NCBI RefSeq assembly: GCF_002744175.1
Contig: NZ_NKHF01000055.1
Location: 1-64,000, forward strand
DNA from: Pseudoalteromonas piscicida
GTDB lineage: Bacteria > Pseudomonadota > Gammaproteobacteria > Enterobacterales > Alteromonadaceae
Reading direction: 5' to 3'
Length of the DNA: 64,000 nt
Part shown: piece after piece, positions 38,168 to 47,479 of the stretch
How positions within the stretch are numbered: the stretch's first letter is position 1
Layout: each line of letters begins with the position of its first letter
Notes under the pieces: generated by a model
The model's database searches: none
The model's input: only the letters and a program-made list of their open reading frames with translations
What the model was told of the DNA's origin: nothing
Position numbers and translations under genes: made by a program

Positions 38168-38562
38168 TTTCGAGGTGCTGTACACAACCTAGTTTGGTTG
38201 CCAAGTGTATAGATAATCGGGAAGCTGGTGCGAACACAAGGGAACCTCTAAATATTTACAAATATGCCGCCATGGGATAGACCTATGATACCAATCCGCA
38301 TTAATATCAGCTCAATTTGAGGGAGTAAATTTGACGCTAACGGCGTTAAAAATTTCTTATTTAGAACAACTAAATAGCAAAATTTTTGCCTAGTTACCGA
38401 CAAAATTTCCTTGCCTCAAATAGAGCACTTAATTAAGCGAATTGGTAAGACGCGTAGCGTTTTATTTAGTTTGGATCGGTTTTATGCCAGCGCTGCCCCC
38501 GCAACGGTAGAGTGGATCAACACTGAGTGTTGGTAAACTGAGCCCGGAGACCGGCCTCGAAA
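38168..38562 (+). promoter_or_regulatory. Cobalamin riboswitch upstream of btuB, apparently split by an insertion
   Basis: The 3' half is unmistakable: CCAGCGCTGCCCCCGCAACGG (from 38487) and the B12 box AGCCCGGAGACCGGCC (38541-38556). The 5' half lies far upstream: TAATCGGGAAGCTGGTGCGAA (38214-38234), matching the E. coli btuB leader type TAATAGGGAATCCAGTGCGAA. The two halves fit together. TTTCGAGG (38168-38175) pairs with CCTCGAAA (38555-38562) as P1. TGTACAC (38179-38185) pairs with GTGTATA (38205-38211) as P2. GCTGG (38224-38228) pairs with CCAGC (38487-38491) as P4. The P4 loop, normally under 10 nt, is about 258 nt here and contains repeat copy B. Whether it still senses cobalamin is not known. 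Confidence 0.8.
38288..38447. repeat. MITE-like repeat element, copy B (about 160 bp), inside the cobalamin riboswitch
   Basis: Termini ATACCAAT (38288-38295) and ATTGGTA (38441-38447). The core GTTAAAAATTTCTTATTTAG / CTAAATAGCAAAATTTTTGC (38345-38390) differs from copy A only at the loop (GAACAA here, CACAA there, by eye). The flanks outside the core diverge between copies. No ORF lies within. Confidence 0.8.
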
Positions 38563-38608
38563 CAGTCACTTTGTGTTCTTGTACGGTGGGTACAAGTTAG
38601 GGGAAACC

Positions 38609-40471
38609 ATGTTAAATAAAACTGCTCTAAGCGCAGCTATTGCTGCGGCGCTCTCTTTTTCTGCACTAGCAGATCAAAATATCGAACATATCAAAGTTAC
38701 AGCGAACAAGTTCGAACAGTCTTTGGAAAGTACGCTGTCGGCAATTACAGTAATTAATCGTACTGATATTGAAAAAAGCAATGTGCAAGATGTCGTGTCT
38801 CTTCTCGATAATGTTGCGGGCATTCAGGCTGTAAGGAATGGTGGCTTTGGTCAAAGTGTCAGTCTATTTTTGCGCGGTAACGATGCCAAACATACTTTGG
38901 TATTGATTGATGGCGTCAGAGTTACCGATGCCAATTCGGGGGATAACTCGCTCACGAATGTGCCACTAAATAGCATAGAGAGAATAGAGGTTATTCGTGG
39001 TGCGAAAGCGGCGATCTATGGTTCTGACGCGATTGCAGGGGTGATCAACATCATCAGCCGCGAAGGAAATAACAATACCATAGCACTCACCACGGGCAGC
39101 AATAATTACTCAGATGTTGAAGCCACGGTAAACTACAAAAAAGAGAAGTTTAGCCTGTCTGCAAATGCTGGATATAGTCACACCGATGGCTACGATGTCA
39201 TCGAGAAAGACCCAACTGCACCTGTCGGTAAAAATCATGACCGTGATGGCTACTATAACGGCAATGCAGGTGTAAACCTGCAGTATGGCGATGAGCAGAG
39301 CGGTATTTTCAGCCTTCGCGCTCAGTATAGTGAAGGTGAAGGCGAGTATGATGCATGGGGAAGTGATGCTTATCGGTTCCACAATTATACCAATAAGCTG
39401 GCATGGAAACGGCGCACCGACAAATTTAGTCAAAGCGCATCATATAGCTTAGGCAAAGAGCAAAACACACAAATTGGTAGTAGTGCCGATGATAACGCCT
39501 ATGTCACTAAGCGCAGCCAATTTGAGTACCAATCGCAATATAGCTTGAGCGAGGCGCTAATATTAACCGGTAACTTTACGCTATTAAATGAAGATGTAGG
39601 CGAGTCGACCGCTTCGTTTTCAGAGCCGGAGCGTGATAACTTATCGTTGGCGTTAGGCGGGTTTTATAACGATGAAAGCTGGTTAGCTGAACTGGTTCTC
39701 AGAACGGATGATTATGATTTTCACGGCCGTGCAAATACTTACACCGTAGCGTTGGGTAAGCAGTTGATTGAAGGTCTAAGTGTTAAGCTTAATCATGGTA
39801 CAGCATTTAGAGCACCTTCGCTGTCGCAAGCATTTGTGATTGATAGCCCTTACTATTTACCTAACCCGAGTATCAAACCTGAAACAGCGACCAACAACGA
39901 AGTTATTGTAACTTGGAGTGGCGAGCGCTTTAGAGTCGAAGCCGCAATTTACGATAATCGTATTACCGACAAAATAGTTAATGAGCGGAATAAGTCTGGT
40001 AAATACGTGCCTTACAATGTGGAGCGTGCAGACTTTGAAGGGGCTGACCTATCGATTGAAATCGAAGATAGCTTTGGGGTTGAGCATACGCTTAACGCAA
40101 GCTATGTGAGCGCCAAAGATGCCAAAACAGATAAGCAGTTGCAACGCCGGGCAAGACGCACATTAACTTACTCGGTGAGTAAAGAGTGGGAAAATGTAGA
40201 CGCAACGCTGACACTGGTTCACCGTGGTGATCGCAATGATAAGGTATGGGGATCACAAGGTTCGTATGAAGTGACGTTACCCTCTTATACGCTATTTAAC
40301 CTTGCGGCCAATTATACCTTTTTCGATGGCTTTAAGCTCAATGGTCGTATCGAAAACCTTACCGATAAACGCTATTTCAATGCCACTGCCGGTGAAGCAA
40401 AAGATGGCTCACTACTTGGTTATACACCGCCAGGTAGACAAGCTTATGTGGGTGTGAGCTACAGCTTCTAG
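38609..40471 (+). CDS. btuB: TonB-dependent vitamin B12 receptor BtuB
   Basis: This outer-membrane receptor imports cobalamin. It has a signal peptide (LSAAIAAALSFSALA), a TonB-box-like HIKVTA, a plug domain with LFLRGNDAKHTLVLIDGVRVTD and VIRGAKAAIYGSDAIAGVINII, and a barrel ending GRQAYVGVSYSF. Length of 620 and the RGnd-H-LVLIDG pattern fit BtuB. The ATG at 38609 follows AGGGGAAACC; the open frame extends upstream to 38573 inside the leader. A CTTGTA/TACAAG hairpin (38578-38597) just before the ribosome binding site may be the expression platform. The cobalamin riboswitch supports the assignment. Confidence 0.94.
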   Translation: MLNKTALSAAIAAALSFSALADQNIEHIKVTANKFEQSLESTLSAITVINRTDIEKSNVQDVVSLLDNVAGIQAVRNGGFGQSVSLFLRGNDAKHTLVLIDGVRVTDANSGDNSLTNVPLNSIERIEVIRGAKAAIYGSDAIAGVINIISREGNNNTIALTTGSNNYSDVEATVNYKKEKFSLSANAGYSHTDGYDVIEKDPTAPVGKNHDRDGYYNGNAGVNLQYGDEQSGIFSLRAQYSEGEGEYDAWGSDAYRFHNYTNKLAWKRRTDKFSQSASYSLGKEQNTQIGSSADDNAYVTKRSQFEYQSQYSLSEALILTGNFTLLNEDVGESTASFSEPERDNLSLALGGFYNDESWLAELVLRTDDYDFHGRANTYTVALGKQLIEGLSVKLNHGTAFRAPSLSQAFVIDSPYYLPNPSIKPETATNNEVIVTWSGERFRVEAAIYDNRITDKIVNERNKSGKYVPYNVERADFEGADLSIEIEDSFGVEHTLNASYVSAKDAKTDKQLQRRARRTLTYSVSKEWENVDATLTLVHRGDRNDKVWGSQGSYEVTLPSYTLFNLAANYTFFDGFKLNGRIENLTDKRYFNATAGEAKDGSLLGYTPPGRQAYVGVSYSF

Positions 40472-40712
40472 CAACACGACACTAGAGGTGTTCCATACCA
40501 GAGGTGGAGCACTTTACTACTTCAATCAAAGCTCGGGATGACAACTCGTTATTCTGAGTTTTGATTACCTTACCTTTCCACAGGGTTGTAGATACCCTGA
40601 TAGCCGCTGTATGCAGAAGCGAAAATGGTATTACATTTGTAACTGGTATTTATGACCTTTGGTAGCTGATAATGTATTTGATTTGTATTATTACTACTTC
40701 AAGGAAAAGAAT

Positions 40713-41690
40713 ATGAAGTCATTATTACTTGGGCTAGTTGCCCTAAGTTCTGCAGTATCAGCACAGGCTAATTTGCCAGAAGCCACCTTTGAGCCTCAAT
40801 CTACCACACAAGCAATAAGTGGGGATTTTGACTGGTTTAATGCGCCATCGCAATCTTGTGGTCAGATCCGCAGCATGTTATATCGCCGCCATCCTGGTAA
40901 TGATCACCTAACACCGGTGTCTGTGCCTGTTATATATACGGGAGGCGAATGTTGGTCAACGGGACGAACCACTTCCAGTCAAGGTCCTAAAACCATGTAT
41001 GACGAGGTGTCAGCAATTATTCATCAACAATTTTCTACGGTTGAGCACAATTACAAAGAACTAACGACAGATATCGTGAATAATATTGCTGCTCAGTCAA
41101 GTTCCACGAAGGTGAAACACACAACAAGCCTGTATGGCACCATGCATATGAAAATTGCTGGTAGAGTTAATGCCCAGAACAAAGTGCCAGTGCTGATCGA
41201 TGGTTTTGACTTAAGGTCTTATGCTAAGTTTCGTAAGAAGCAACTTGGTATGAATATTTATATCCACGTCTATACAAATAACGAAAATGTGACGATTAAA
41301 GGTAAATATGATGTACGCACTCAACAGTTAGAATTGGATCCTTTGATTTCTAGTTTTAAACCAGTGGTGACTACGGAAGTCGAATTACCTTGGATTTTAG
41401 ATTTAATAGATACGTTAACTCCAGGTATTTTTGACAAGTTATATACCGAATTTAGTCGCATTGTGATTGATGTCTTTGAGTTTTTAGGTGTGGATATGAG
41501 TGAAGATATTCCGCAAGTTATTAAGCATAACGCTCAATTGATTAACTCCGGGGTTGTGCCATTGAAGGGGCTAGACCACTTGAGACCCGGTGATACCGCG
41601 AATTTAGAGATGGAAGTCATGCGTGGACATTTGCGAATTAAAGATGGTCGCACGAGCTTCTACTTATTTGCGGTGCCTATGTTGCCATAG
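40713..41690 (+). CDS. Exported protein of unknown function
   Basis: A 325-residue protein with a clear signal peptide (LLLGLVALSSAVSAQA) and ATG after AAGGAAAAGA. No known domain is recognised. There are two cysteines in the mature part (APSQSCGQIR, GGECWST), which could form a disulfide. A hydrophobic amphipathic stretch is at LPWILDLIDTLTPGIFDKL. It is followed by a hairpin terminator and is monocistronic, separated from btuB by about 240 nt with no clear signal. Confidence 0.75.
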   Translation: MKSLLLGLVALSSAVSAQANLPEATFEPQSTTQAISGDFDWFNAPSQSCGQIRSMLYRRHPGNDHLTPVSVPVIYTGGECWSTGRTTSSQGPKTMYDEVSAIIHQQFSTVEHNYKELTTDIVNNIAAQSSSTKVKHTTSLYGTMHMKIAGRVNAQNKVPVLIDGFDLRSYAKFRKKQLGMNIYIHVYTNNENVTIKGKYDVRTQQLELDPLISSFKPVVTTEVELPWILDLIDTLTPGIFDKLYTEFSRIVIDVFEFLGVDMSEDIPQVIKHNAQLINSGVVPLKGLDHLRPGDTANLEMEVMRGHLRIKDGRTSFYLFAVPMLP

Positions 41691-41799
41691 CAACCAATAT
41701 GGTTCGGTAAGCTGGCCTATTGCCAGTAAATTTAACCCAGTAGTCAGGTATAACAACTGCTAGAGAGAACAAGTTGTTATACCGAGTTCAGGCTACATA

Positions 41800-41828
41800 G
41801 CCGAGCGCCAATTTTGCACTCGGCTTTT
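41800..41828 (+). terminator. Hairpin terminator between convergent genes
   Basis: GCCGAG at 41800-41805 pairs with CTCGGC at 41819-41824 (with a further GC pair across one mismatch), followed by TTTTC on the plus strand. It also abuts the end of msrA. Confidence 0.7.
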
Positions 41829-41832
41829 CACG

Positions 41833-42366
41833 TTAGGCTTTTAAGTATTCTTGAAAACGGCTTTCGAATTTTGCAATTTTAGGGGCGATTAAGATACTGC
41901 AATAGCCTTGATTTGGGTTTTCGGCATAATAATTTTGATGATATTGCTCAGCCGGGTAAAACTCACTTGCAGGACTCACTTCTGTAACTATTTTCTCACT
42001 TAGCTGCGGTTGTAGTTTATTGATATGATGCTGCGTTTGCTGTTGCTGCTGTTCGTTGTGATAAAACACCACGCTACGGTATTGAGTGCCAATATCATTA
42101 CCTTGACGATTTAGCTGGGTTGGATCGTGCAATGTGAAGAACATATCGAGCAAAATTTCAAAGCTGATGATATCGCTATCAAATTGCAGCTGAACGACTT
42201 CAGCATGACCACTATCACCTTGGCATATCAGTTGATAGCTGGGATTATCCATATGGCCACCAGTGTAGCCAGAATGCACAGACTCGACGCCATTGACGCG
42301 ACGAAATGCCGCATCAATGCACCAAAAACAGCCACCACCAAAGGTTGCGGTTTGTAAATTTGCCAT
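41833..42366 (-). CDS. msrA: Peptide-methionine (S)-S-oxide reductase MsrA
   Basis: It reduces methionine-S-sulfoxide in proteins. The catalytic GGGCFWCIDAAF motif is near residue 11-20, followed by VHSGYTGGHMDNPSYQLIC and GDSGHAEVVQLQFD, and the later DIGTQYRSVVFYH. Length of 177 is typical. Near the end, QGYC carries one Cys, which can act as resolving residue. It lies directly adjacent to the RND efflux gene (1-nt spacing). Confidence 0.96.
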   Translation of the reverse strand: MANLQTATFGGGCFWCIDAAFRRVNGVESVHSGYTGGHMDNPSYQLICQGDSGHAEVVQLQFDSDIISFEILLDMFFTLHDPTQLNRQGNDIGTQYRSVVFYHNEQQQQQTQHHINKLQPQLSEKIVTEVSPASEFYPAEQYHQNYYAENPNQGYCSILIAPKIAKFESRFQEYLKA

Positions 42367-45300
42367 TTATACCTCCTGTTCAGGATGTTGTTGTGACTGC
42401 GTCTCCAAGCGTTTAGCTGTCTCTTCTGGAGATTGCGTCTTCTTAGCTAGTAACGTATAGGCAGTTGGGATCACAAACAAGGTTAGAATGGTTGCAACAC
42501 TGACACCAGCAAAAATAACCACACCGATGACCATGCGGCTTTCGAATCCTGGACCTGTGGCAAAAACGAGCGGAATAGAGCTCATCACGGTCGTTAAAGA
42601 CGTCATGATGATAGGCCGTAAACGCTGTGCCGCGGCATCCACAATAGCCTGCTCAAAAGCAACGCCTTTATCACGGAGCTGATTGGCAAATTCAACAATT
42701 AAAATACCATTTTTTGCGCTCAATCCGATCAACATAACGATACCGATTTGGCTGTAGATATTCAGCGTGCTATCGGTGAGGAATAAACCATACATAGCAC
42801 CAACTAACCCGAGCGGCACTGTGAGCATGATCACCAGTGGGTGTACAAAGCTTTCAAACTGTGCAGCCAATACTAAGAAGGTGACGGTGAGCGCAAGAAT
42901 AAATACATAGGTCATTGCAGAGGCGCCCTCATAAAACAGCTGAGACTCACCCTTATAGTCAATCGCACCGTCAATATCGTTTTCTTCAGCTGCCACTTTG
43001 TTTAAAAAGTTGAGCGCTTGTTCTAGCGTGTAATCGCCAGCCAAGTTCGCGGTGATAGTGATAGCACGCATACGGTTGTAGCGATTTAAGCGTGATGCTG
43101 TCGCTTCTTCTTTAATGGTGATCAAACTATCTAATGGTACTAGCTCATCGCTACGAGACTTTACATAAATATCAGAAATATTGTCTGGTGCAGAGAAGTC
43201 GGCTTTGGTCCCTTTTAAGATCACGTCATATTCTTCACCACGATCTATAAATGTCGTGACTCTACGTTGCCCGAGCATGGTTTCTAATGTTTGACCGATA
43301 GCGCTTACCGACACGCCTAAGTCGGCAGCTTTGGTTTTATCAATGCTAATTAAAAACTGTGGGAAAGTTTCTTTATAGTCGTGATCAAGACGAACCAATC
43401 CTTTGTTCTCCCGTGCACGCTCTAAAATGCGGTCTCGCCATGCCGCTAGCTCATCATAGTCGTTCCCTTGGAGTACGAATTCGATAGGGCGTGAGTTACC
43501 GCCACCACCGATCCCACGGCGCATAATAGCAAAGGCGCGGATGTCGGTTACATCTTGCATTTTGCCACTGATCTCATCCATTACTTCCCAAGTGGAGCGT
43601 TTGCGTTCATCCCAATCAGGCATACCAATAATGGCAACCCCCCCTTGGCCACCCCAACCAGGAACACGAATAAGTACGCGACTTAGCTCCTCGGAGTCGA
43701 CGTAAGGCAGCAGGCGCTCCTCAATTTTCGCCATATTCTCAGAGTTATTTTCATAACTTGCGCCTTCGGGGCCATTCATCATTACAAAGAATGTACCACG
43801 GTCTTCTTTAGGCGTGAGCTCTGATGGAATTTGCTTAAACAGGCTATAACTGGTGAATCCAGCCAAAGCTAGCATTAGGATAAGGCTGTATTTACGCGAT
43901 AGGTTATCTTGTAAAACTCGACGATACCCTTGCTCAAGTCGTCCAAATTGACGGTCCATCCACTGGCTAAAGCGGTTTTCCTTATTACTTGGTTTTAAGA
44001 CTTTTGAACATAAGGCTGGAGATAATGTCAGTGCCGTAATACTTGAAAACAGGACCGCCGCACTCACGGCAAATGCGAACTCAGTAAATAGGGCACCAAT
44101 ACGGCCATCCATAAAGACCAAAGGCACAAATACGGCAACCAGAACAAGTGTGGTGGCAATAATTGCAAAACCTACTTCTCGGGCACCTCGATAGGCTGCG
44201 AGCAATTTAGGCTCACCCAGCTCTATACGGCGATAAATGTTTTCTAACATCACGATGGCATCATCTACCACTAAACCGATGGCAAGTACCAAGGCCAGTA
44301 GGGTCAACAAGTTGATTGAATAACCCATCGCAAGTAAAAACATAAACGTGGCAACGAGAGCAACGGGCACAGTAACTGCCGGAATAAGAGTCGCTCGAAT
44401 ATTGCCAAGGAAAATATAAATGACTAAAACCACCAACGCCATTGCTATGGCGAGAGTACGATATACTTCAGTGATGGATTCGCGAATAAAAATAGACGAG
44501 TCGTAGCTGTCTTGAATGGTGGTGCCTTGAGGCAGGTTACGTTTGATTTTTTCAAGCTCTTTACGCGCGTTATCAACAACTTCTAGCGTGTTGGCTTTGG
44601 CTTGTTTGACGATACCAAGACCAATCATATTTTTTCCGTTTCCACGGAAGGTGCTTTCGTCATCTGCAGCTTCTAGTATCACCTCGGCTACTTCTCCTAG
44701 CCTAACTAGATAGCCTTGATCACCGCGTTTGATCACTAGGTTGTCAAAGTCTTCTTGGGTTTTATAGCTTCTGGCAATACGCACTGAAAAATCGCGATCA
44801 ATTGACTCTATTTCACCTGCGGGTAGTTCTACGTTTTCTCTACGTAACACCTGCTCAATATCACTGCTGGTGATCCCGCGAGCGGCCATTGCTTTGCGGT
44901 CGAGCCAAATTTTCATCGCATATTGGCGCTCGCCACCAATACGAACATTCGAAACGCCATCAACAACGGCTAAGCGATCGACGATAAAGCGTTGAGCATA
45001 ATCAGATAGTTGCAAAGTATCCATGGTTTCACTGTTCAGTACAAACCAAGCGATGGGGCTCTCATCACTGTTCGATTTAGACACCTCTGGCGGCCTAACT
45101 TGCTCTGGTAACCTGTCTAATGCGCGAGAAACACGCTCACGTACATCGTTTGCGGCAGCATCAATGTCGCGATCAATATTAAACTCAATCGTGATATTTG
45201 ATCTGCCGTTACGGCTACTTGAGTTAATACTTTTAATGCCCTCAATGCCCGATATGCGGTTTTCCAAAACTTGGGTTATCTTGGTTTCTACGACTTCCGC

Positions 45301-45465
45301 TGAGGCTCCAGTGTAGTTAGTACTTACACTGACAATAGGTGTTTCAATATCTGGGTACTCACGTAATGGCAGCATGGTAAAAGCGACTAAGCCAAAGGTA
45401 AGTAGTAATAAGTTTATTACGATCGCGAAGATCGGGCGTTTCACCGCCGTATCTGTGATTCTCAC
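42367..45465 (-). CDS. RND multidrug efflux permease (HAE1 family, AcrB-like)
   Basis: The inner-membrane proton/drug antiporter of a tripartite pump. The 1032-residue protein has RND hallmarks: MRITDTAVKRPIFAIVINLLLL at the N-terminus, the GLVVDDAIVMLENIYR proton-relay motif (two Asp, about residues 401-416), and the C-terminal GIVMLIGLSAKNGILIVEFANQ repeat of the motif. The adaptor gene is 6 nt upstream. No outer-membrane TolC-like channel is adjacent, so a shared one encoded elsewhere is expected. Substrate unknown. Confidence 0.95.
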   Translation of the reverse strand: MRITDTAVKRPIFAIVINLLLLTFGLVAFTMLPLREYPDIETPIVSVSTNYTGASAEVVETKITQVLENRISGIEGIKSINSSSRNGRSNITIEFNIDRDIDAAANDVRERVSRALDRLPEQVRPPEVSKSNSDESPIAWFVLNSETMDTLQLSDYAQRFIVDRLAVVDGVSNVRIGGERQYAMKIWLDRKAMAARGITSSDIEQVLRRENVELPAGEIESIDRDFSVRIARSYKTQEDFDNLVIKRGDQGYLVRLGEVAEVILEAADDESTFRGNGKNMIGLGIVKQAKANTLEVVDNARKELEKIKRNLPQGTTIQDSYDSSIFIRESITEVYRTLAIAMALVVLVIYIFLGNIRATLIPAVTVPVALVATFMFLLAMGYSINLLTLLALVLAIGLVVDDAIVMLENIYRRIELGEPKLLAAYRGAREVGFAIIATTLVLVAVFVPLVFMDGRIGALFTEFAFAVSAAVLFSSITALTLSPALCSKVLKPSNKENRFSQWMDRQFGRLEQGYRRVLQDNLSRKYSLILMLALAGFTSYSLFKQIPSELTPKEDRGTFFVMMNGPEGASYENNSENMAKIEERLLPYVDSEELSRVLIRVPGWGGQGGVAIIGMPDWDERKRSTWEVMDEISGKMQDVTDIRAFAIMRRGIGGGGNSRPIEFVLQGNDYDELAAWRDRILERARENKGLVRLDHDYKETFPQFLISIDKTKAADLGVSVSAIGQTLETMLGQRRVTTFIDRGEEYDVILKGTKADFSAPDNISDIYVKSRSDELVPLDSLITIKEEATASRLNRYNRMRAITITANLAGDYTLEQALNFLNKVAAEENDIDGAIDYKGESQLFYEGASAMTYVFILALTVTFLVLAAQFESFVHPLVIMLTVPLGLVGAMYGLFLTDSTLNIYSQIGIVMLIGLSAKNGILIVEFANQLRDKGVAFEQAIVDAAAQRLRPIIMTSLTTVMSSIPLVFATGPGFESRMVIGVVIFAGVSVATILTLFVIPTAYTLLAKKTQSPEETAKRLETQSQQHPEQEV

Positions 45466-45471
45466 GTCGGC

Positions 45472-46524
45472 TTACCCCTTTACTTCAACTTTTGAGCCAG
45501 AGCGAATTTTCAGCGTGCCTTCCGTGATCACTTGTTGTCCTTCTACTAATCCAGCGTCTACCGCTACCCAACCGCTAAAACGCGTTTGCAGGTGTACTTC
45601 GCGCTGCTGTGCTTTACCTTCGTCGTCGATAACAAACACAAAGTGTTTGTCTTGTCTTGGAATGATGCTTTTTTCTGGGATGACCAATGCTTGTAATTTG
45701 GCCAGTTCGAGCCCCATATGTAGTAGCATGCCTGGGCGTAGTTTATAGTCTAAATTGGTAAAGCTTGCCGTGACCCGAACAGAGCGAGTTTGTTCGTTAA
45801 TACGGGGGTCTATGTGTGACACCTTACCGCTAAAAACTTGATCAGGGTAGGCTTCACTTTGTGCATTGACTTGCATATCAAGCTTTAGCTGCGCTAAGTA
45901 TTTCTCAGGCACCTGAAAATCTACTTTGATAATACTTATGTCGTCAAGTGTCGTGATCACGGTATTATTATTGACAAAGCTACCTATAGAGACATTTCGC
46001 GTACCCAATAAGCCATCGAAAGGGGCATAGATAGTCATTTCGGCTAACTTAGTTTTTGTAGCCTCCAGCTGAGCTGTGAGCGTATCGACCTTAGCTGATT
46101 GCGCCTCCAGCTGAGAGCGCGCTGCCGACTGAGTTTTAGCCAAATCTTTCAAGCGATTCAGCTGTCTTATCTCTTCTTTTAATGTGACCTTGAGCGCTTT
46201 AATATCTAATTTTTCTTCGGCATCACGTAGCTGCACCAACTTGTCGCCTTTTTTGACTACACCACCGTCATCAAAAAAGAGTGCCGATACATAGTCACTC
46301 TGTGCGCTTGTGACGTTAATGGCTTGATTTGCTCTCGCCGAGCCAATAGAGTGAACAGCAATAATGCGTTCTTCCTTTGCAACCGTGTGGGCTTGAACTG
46401 GTGTGGCCGAAGCTGAGTTGCCACTTACTTTGCCTTGAGACTCTGGTAAATACAAATAGCCGCTAATGGCGACTAGCACTACAATAATAAAAGGAAACAG
46501 TGCTTTTCCTGATTGATGACGCAT
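45472..46524 (-). CDS. RND efflux periplasmic adaptor (membrane fusion protein)
   Basis: A 350-residue adaptor joining the RND pump to an outer-membrane channel. It has an N-terminal membrane anchor (PFIIVVLVAISGYLYL), a lipoyl half (GGVVKKGDKLVQLRD), a helical hairpin with coiled coil (about 105-160, QSAARSQLEAQSAKVDTLTAQ), the second lipoyl half (YAPFDGLLGTRNVSIGSFV), and a beta-barrel/MP domain (VDFQVPEKYLAQL). It is the first gene of the pump operon; no regulator is next to it. Confidence 0.94.
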   Translation of the reverse strand: MRHQSGKALFPFIIVVLVAISGYLYLPESQGKVSGNSASATPVQAHTVAKEERIIAVHSIGSARANQAINVTSAQSDYVSALFFDDGGVVKKGDKLVQLRDAEEKLDIKALKVTLKEEIRQLNRLKDLAKTQSAARSQLEAQSAKVDTLTAQLEATKTKLAEMTIYAPFDGLLGTRNVSIGSFVNNNTVITTLDDISIIKVDFQVPEKYLAQLKLDMQVNAQSEAYPDQVFSGKVSHIDPRINEQTRSVRVTASFTNLDYKLRPGMLLHMGLELAKLQALVIPEKSIIPRQDKHFVFVIDDEGKAQQREVHLQTRFSGWVAVDAGLVEGQQVITEGTLKIRSGSKVEVKG

Positions 46525-46752
46525 AAAGGTAACCCAGATTATAATTTGTCTCTAGTTTACAAAATTAAAGGCTATCAAGATCGGCGGCATATCCTATAAA
46601 TTTGTGCGTTAAACGAAAATGTAATTCAGATAGAGTGTTTTTACCTAAATTAGTTATTATGAAGCGTAGTCATTCATGTAAACAATGTATCACAATACGT
46701 AAATTGGTAGTGTGGGCGATCATCATGTACTTCTTTTACATTTGGTATACGC

Positions 46753-47457
46753 ATGCTTGAAGCAAAGTTACGTGCAACGGCAAACAGGCACGGCGTTGAG
46801 TTTATGCTAGTTGGTGCAATTGGCCTAGTTGTGATCATGGTGTTTGTCAATTTGCGCGGGACACCTATTACTATTTTAGAAATATTTATTGCTAGTGCTA
46901 TGCTGCTGGCAATATTTATTGGGTTTCTTAAAAGCCAGCAGCCTTTCTTTAGTTTATACTTTACCGAACAAGAGTTTAGGTATGTACACAAGTATGGAGC
47001 TTGGTCACTTTCCATTGTAAACTTCCATTCCAGCGGCATTCCGAAAGTCCAACAAGGTCTTGAAACACTTGAGTTAAATACAGTTGGTATTAAACTTAAT
47101 GATATTGATGAATTTTTAATTAACTTGACCCCAAGGCTGGCAGGCAAATTGCTCATTGAGCAGCGGCATATTTTTTTACAAGCTGTTAAAATGAATTGCG
47201 AAAATGGCAACTGCCCGTCGGAATGGTTGATAGAAGAAACGCATTATCGCTCTAAAGCTGGATTAGAGTACACCGGCCTGATGGCGATGTTTGCGAATCG
47301 GATGGACAATTTAAAGACGGTAACGGGCTATGATTTATTAGTCCCCGCTACCGCTCTAGACAGGGATATTTGGCAATTTTCAGTGATGTTAAACCGCTGG
47401 AAACTTAACCCTAAAGAGGTGGTAAAAGCATTGTTAGAAGAACAAACCACCTACTGA
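46753..47457 (+). CDS. Membrane protein of unknown function (DUF2982-like, tentative)
   Basis: A 234-residue protein with two N-terminal hydrophobic segments (about 17-35 and 41-58) and a soluble C-terminal region (LNRWKLNPKEVVKALLEE at the end). The assignment to DUF2982 is by general recall of size and gammaproteobacterial distribution, not by motif. The upstream in-frame sequence has a stop within about 45 nt, so ATG 46753 is the only ATG start; no strong ribosome binding site precedes it. It leads a run of envelope genes up to 50951. Confidence 0.55.
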   Translation: MLEAKLRATANRHGVEFMLVGAIGLVVIMVFVNLRGTPITILEIFIASAMLLAIFIGFLKSQQPFFSLYFTEQEFRYVHKYGAWSLSIVNFHSSGIPKVQQGLETLELNTVGIKLNDIDEFLINLTPRLAGKLLIEQRHIFLQAVKMNCENGNCPSEWLIEETHYRSKAGLEYTGLMAMFANRMDNLKTVTGYDLLVPATALDRDIWQFSVMLNRWKLNPKEVVKALLEEQTTY

Positions 47458-47479
47458 AGATGTAACAGGATACACCAAT

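Noticed and set aside
38449..38459. GACGCGTAGCG resembling the E. coli btuB leader GACGCGCAGCG
   Set aside because: Too short, and the true equivalent segment (CTGCCCCCGCAACGG) is found at 38492; regarded as coincidence.
46725..46760. Eleven-codon frame MYFFYIWYTHA overlapping the 46753 start
   Set aside because: Aromatic-rich leader-like peptide, but no ribosome binding site, terminator or regulatory codon run; not enough support.
46674..47210. 178-aa minus-strand frame opposite the gene at 46753
   Set aside because: The plus-strand frame is longer, has a membrane-protein pattern and fits the operon direction; the reverse frame has shadow-like composition.
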